This document shows positions 61,758-64,000 of a DNA stretch of 64,000 nt, piece after piece. Every line of letters begins with the position of its first letter. The first letter of the stretch is position 1. The notes below the pieces were generated by a model. The model did not search any database, was not told where the DNA came from, and worked only from the letters and a program-made list of their open reading frames with translations. This DNA is from an uncultured Flavobacteriales bacterium. GTDB taxonomy: Bacteria > Bacteroidota > Bacteroidia > Flavobacteriales > Weeksellaceae. The translations under genes were made by a program, and so were the position numbers. The DNA lies in assembly GCA_937973555.1 (NCBI GenBank), contig CALJKL010000062.1:1-64000 (forward strand), read 5' to 3'.

Positions 61758-63095
61758 ATGAATGAAATATTAGATTCTGGATTTCAACCCCATGAAAACC
61801 ATGTAAAGCAAAGCCTCGGAAAATACATGTTGGCCGATGGTTTTGATTTTGTGATGGATTACGAAAAGTCTCATGGCTCTTGGATTTATGACCGGATTTC
61901 GGATACCGAATATCTGGACATGTTTTCCATGTTTGGTTCGGCGTCTGTGGGGTATAATCATCCTTACATCCTAGAAAAGGCAGAATGGCTTGGGAAAAGG
62001 GCTATTTATAAGCCTACTTTGTCTGATGTTTATTTGCAGGAATATGCAGATTTTTTAGAAACTTTTGGCAGAGTTGCTATTCCTAAAGAACTGCAATACT
62101 GCTTTTTTGTGGAAGGAGGAGCCTTGGCGGTAGAAAACGCTTTGAAGACTGCCTTTGACTGGAAAACCAGAAAAAACTGGCAAAAAGACAGCAAAACAGA
62201 GGGCTCTGTGGCCATCCATTTTAAGCAGGCTTTTCATGGTAGAAGTGGTTATACATTAAGCCTTACCAATACATCTGACCCTAGAAAATATCAATATTTT
62301 CCAATGTTTGACTGGCCTAGAATCATCAATCCCAAATTGTATTTTCCCATTACGGAAGATAACCTTGCTGAAACGATTAAAAATGAACAATTGGCTCTTT
62401 TAGAGATAGAACAGGCAATTGTAGAAAATCCAGATAAAGTGGCGTGTATCATCATAGAAGTAATACAAGCAGAAGGGGGCGACAACCATTTTAGGAATGA
62501 GTTTTTGGTGGAACTCAGAAGAATCTGTGATGAAAATGATATCCTTTTGATTTTTGATGAAGTACAGACAGGCATTGGTCTTACCGGAAAAATGTGGGCC
62601 TATCAAAATTTTGATGTGGTGCCGGATGTGATTTCTTTTGGCAAAAAAACACAGGTTTGTGGCATATTGGCCAATAAAGAAAAACTAGACCAAGTGGAGC
62701 ATCATGTGTTTGCAGAAAGTTCTAGAATCAATTCTACTTTCGGGGGCAATTTTATCGATATGCTTCGTTTTCAATTGGTTTTAGAAATTATAGAAAAAGA
62801 AAACTTGGTAGCGCATGCCAAAGAAATGGGCGCTTTTTTATTGAAAGGTTTACAGAACTTGCAAGAAAAATATCCCCATCTTATTTACAATGTGAGAGGC
62901 AGGGGGTTGATGTGTGCTTTTGACTTGCCCAATCCAGAAACTCGAAAAGATTTTCAACACAGGTTGTATGAAGAGAAGGTGATTATCTTAATCTGTGGCG
63001 AAAAATCCTTGCGTTTTCGTCCGCATCTTAATGTTACCCAAGAAGATTTGCAAATTGCTTTAGATAAAATAGATAAAATTTCTAAAGTCTACTAA
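61758..63095 (+). CDS. lat: L-lysine 6-transaminase
   Basis: Class III PLP aminotransferase of 445 residues. MDYEKSHGSWIYDRISDTEYLDMFSMFGSASVGYNHP, read in parts, FVEGGALAVENALKTAFDWK and FKQAFHGRSGYTLSLTNT match lysine epsilon-aminotransferase rather than ornithine or GABA transaminase. LLIFDEVQTGIGLTGKMWAYQ supplies the PLP-binding Asp, and the Schiff-base lysine is in SFGKKTQVCG (around K296). It removes the 6-amino group of lysine to give the semialdehyde used by the adjacent ALDH7. The pair forms an operon that ends in a terminator. Confidence 0.94.
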   Translation: MNEILDSGFQPHENHVKQSLGKYMLADGFDFVMDYEKSHGSWIYDRISDTEYLDMFSMFGSASVGYNHPYILEKAEWLGKRAIYKPTLSDVYLQEYADFLETFGRVAIPKELQYCFFVEGGALAVENALKTAFDWKTRKNWQKDSKTEGSVAIHFKQAFHGRSGYTLSLTNTSDPRKYQYFPMFDWPRIINPKLYFPITEDNLAETIKNEQLALLEIEQAIVENPDKVACIIIEVIQAEGGDNHFRNEFLVELRRICDENDILLIFDEVQTGIGLTGKMWAYQNFDVVPDVISFGKKTQVCGILANKEKLDQVEHHVFAESSRINSTFGGNFIDMLRFQLVLEIIEKENLVAHAKEMGAFLLKGLQNLQEKYPHLIYNVRGRGLMCAFDLPNPETRKDFQHRLYEEKVIILICGEKSLRFRPHLNVTQEDLQIALDKIDKISKVY

Positions 63096-63118
63096 AAAAG
63101 CAATCTAAACTTACAAAT

Positions 63119-63147
63119 AGTGAAATCATAAAGATTTCGCTTTTTTT
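63119..63147 (+). terminator. intrinsic terminator of the lysine-catabolism operon
   Basis: The 9-bp stem AGTGAAATC / GATTTCGCT (63119-63127 and 63133-63141, one G-U pair) has a 5-nt loop and a T-run. Confidence 0.85.
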
Positions 63148-63156
63148 GTCAAAAAT

Positions 63157-63187
63157 TTTGTGGATTGTAGAAATCTTAATACTTTTA
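63157..63187 (+). promoter_or_regulatory. promoter of the DUF2007 gene and tRNA-Ala
   Basis: TTTG at 63157-63160 and TACTTTTA at 63180-63187 are exactly 19 nt apart, matching the consensus except for the last base of the -7 element. The start site should lie near 63191, 15 nt before the ATG at 63206. Confidence 0.6.
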
Positions 63188-63205
63188 CACCACTAAAATC
63201 AAGTT

Positions 63206-63436
63206 ATGGGAGCCAAATTACCAAGAGTTTCAGTATTTGTGGCAGATGAAATGGTTCAGATACAGATTGTTAAGAGAAAACTAGAAGAAGCAGGCATTGC
63301 TTGCACTGTTAGCAACAAGTATATGAACAGTCTTCTTTCTACCCCTACAGCAACTGCCTTGAAATTAGAAGTCAATATTAATGACGAACAAAAAGCATTT
63401 CAGATTATAGATCAATATTTGTCTGAAAAACCATAA
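63206..63436 (+). CDS. DUF2007 family protein
   Basis: A 76-residue cytosolic protein: VSVFVADEMVQIQIVKRKLEEAGIACTVSNKYMNSLLSTP, read in parts, and KLEVNINDEQKAFQIIDQYL are typical of DUF2007 (putative signal-transducing protein with a PII-like ferredoxin fold). The function is unknown. Its stop codon lies only 2 nt before the tRNA-Ala gene, so the two probably share a transcript from the promoter at 63157-63187. Confidence 0.88.
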   Translation: MGAKLPRVSVFVADEMVQIQIVKRKLEEAGIACTVSNKYMNSLLSTPTATALKLEVNINDEQKAFQIIDQYLSEKP

Positions 63437-63438
63437 AC

Positions 63439-63512
63439 GGGGGATTAGCTCATCTGGCTAGAGCGTTAGACTGGCAGTCTAAAGGTGGTCGGTTCGATCC
63501 CGATATCCTCCA
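63439..63512 (+). tRNA. tRNA-Ala(GGC)
   Basis: A 74-nt cloverleaf. The acceptor stem GGGGGAT / ATCCTCC contains the G3-U70 pair that identifies alanine tRNA. The anticodon arm TTAGA-CTGGCAG-TCTAA gives anticodon GGC (63473-63475), there is a 5-nt variable loop, and the T arm GTCGG-TTCGATC-CCGAT closes with one G-U pair. The discriminator is A at 63512. CCA is not encoded. It is preceded by DUF2007 with a 2-nt gap. Confidence 0.97.
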
Positions 63513-63514
63513 CA

Positions 63515-63546
63515 AAAGTGTTTCCTTTAGGGAGCACTTTTTTTAT
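63515..63546 (+). terminator. intrinsic terminator after tRNA-Ala
   Basis: The 11-bp stem AAAGTGTTTCC / GGGAGCACTTT (63515-63525 and 63530-63540, with G-U pairs) has loop TTTA and a T-run. It starts 3 nt after the mature tRNA end. Confidence 0.85.
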
Positions 63547-63570
63547 TATCTTTGACCATCAAAGCCTTAT

Positions 63571-64000
63571 ATGAAGAAGATTCTTTTCCTTTTTATAGCA
63601 ATTGTATTGGTTATTTCCTGTGGTTCCAGAAAAAATACTTCTGTCCATACCAAACCTTTTGTTTTCAGAAACTTGACCTCAAATTTTGAAGGCAAAAATT
63701 CTAAAACGGTAGAAGGTATTCTCAATGATGCCGAAGACTTTTTGGGCCTTCCATATCAATTGGGCGGTACCACCAAAGCAGGGGTAGATTGCAGTGGATT
63801 GGTGGTGATCGCTTATGGTCAAAGTAAAGTTAAACTTCCTCGCCGTTCTCAAGACCAGGCGTTACAAGGTAGAAAAATAGATATTTCGGAAACTAGACCC
63901 GGAGATTTGGTTTTCTTTGACACGGTAGGTCAAGGAACAGTTACCCATGTAGGCATTGTAAAAGCCATAAAATACAAAGGAGAAATTACCTTTATCCATG
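63571..64000 (+). CDS. NlpC/P60 family cell-wall endopeptidase lipoprotein (cut by window end)
   Basis: The first 143 residues of a gene running off the window. The lipoprotein signal MKKILFLFIAIVLVISCG has Cys17. The NlpC/P60 domain starts near residue 50: the catalytic Cys74 is in GVDCSGLVV, then PRRSQDQALQG, RPGDLVFFD, the catalytic His126 in VTHVGIV, and FIH, whose His143 probably is the third catalytic residue. Such enzymes cut peptide stems of peptidoglycan. A consensus -7 element TATCTTTG lies at 63547-63554. Only a short C-terminal part is missing. Confidence 0.93.
   Translation, partial: MKKILFLFIAIVLVISCGSRKNTSVHTKPFVFRNLTSNFEGKNSKTVEGILNDAEDFLGLPYQLGGTTKAGVDCSGLVVIAYGQSKVKLPRRSQDQALQGRKIDISETRPGDLVFFDTVGQGTVTHVGIVKAIKYKGEITFIH

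Overview
The window looks like chromosomal DNA of a low-GC Bacteroidota, most likely family Weeksellaceae (Chryseobacterium or a close relative). Evidence: promoter elements of the Bacteroidetes type (TTTG - 19 nt - TAnnTTTG), no Shine-Dalgarno signals, a secreted subtilase with a type IX secretion C-terminal domain, fused SecDF, many 'outer membrane beta-barrel' receptors, DUF2911 and DUF2007 proteins, and an AT-rich codon bias. The genus is an inference; no rRNA gene is present.

Layout. 1-1.4 kb: two AT-rich genes I do not recognise. 1.6-8.6 kb: PEP carboxylase, a T9SS-exported subtilase, and a sugar-nucleotide set (DegT aminotransferase, GalE, cytidylyltransferase). 8.7-13.9 kb: an outer-membrane beta-barrel receptor and a pnuC-dapF-mltG operon. 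14-26 kb: amino acid permease, HemN, lipoprotein peptidase, SecDF, MFS pump, TatA, PAP2 phosphatase, RlmH, YihY. 26-34 kb: a B12 receptor under a cobalamin riboswitch, cytidine deaminase, RelA/SpoT with NhaA, Hsp20, prephenate dehydratase. 34-35 kb: isoaspartyl peptidase. 35-46 kb: a continuous minus-strand module for short-chain acids: porin, MHS-type transporter, two tiny membrane proteins, a sodium/solute symporter fused to a histidine kinase (STAC type), a lone receiver protein, a propionyl-CoA-synthetase-like enzyme and acetyl-CoA synthetase. 46-52 kb: pyrB-carA-carB. 52.8-59 kb: an RND efflux operon ending in a PII-like and a DUF2892 protein. 60-63 kb: lysine catabolism (ALDH7 plus lysine 6-transaminase). 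63.2-64 kb: DUF2007, tRNA-Ala(GGC) and a truncated NlpC/P60 lipoprotein.

Most interesting points. (1) Upstream of pyrB there is a consensus promoter, a 24-codon open reading frame, a small hairpin, a U-rich tract and a strong intrinsic terminator whose stem starts at the stop codon of that reading frame. This is the architecture of the E. coli pyrBI UTP-sensing attenuator, here in front of a Bacillus-like PyrB in a Bacteroidota. (2) The 35-46 kb cluster gathers in one place the outer-membrane pore, transporter, membrane sensor and activating enzymes for acetate/propionate-like acids, with a domesticated InsA-like DNA-binding protein next to it and an unusual roughly 165-residue insertion in the transporter. 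(3) The RND operon has a GTAAC-N4-GTTAC palindrome centred about 41 nt upstream of the predicted start site, as expected for a Crp/Fnr-type activator. (4) The cobalamin riboswitch carries a copy of a dispersed intergenic repeat in its variable arm. (5) Several promoters lie so close to the start codon that the mRNAs should be leaderless.

All functional names come from motif recognition by eye; no database search was run.
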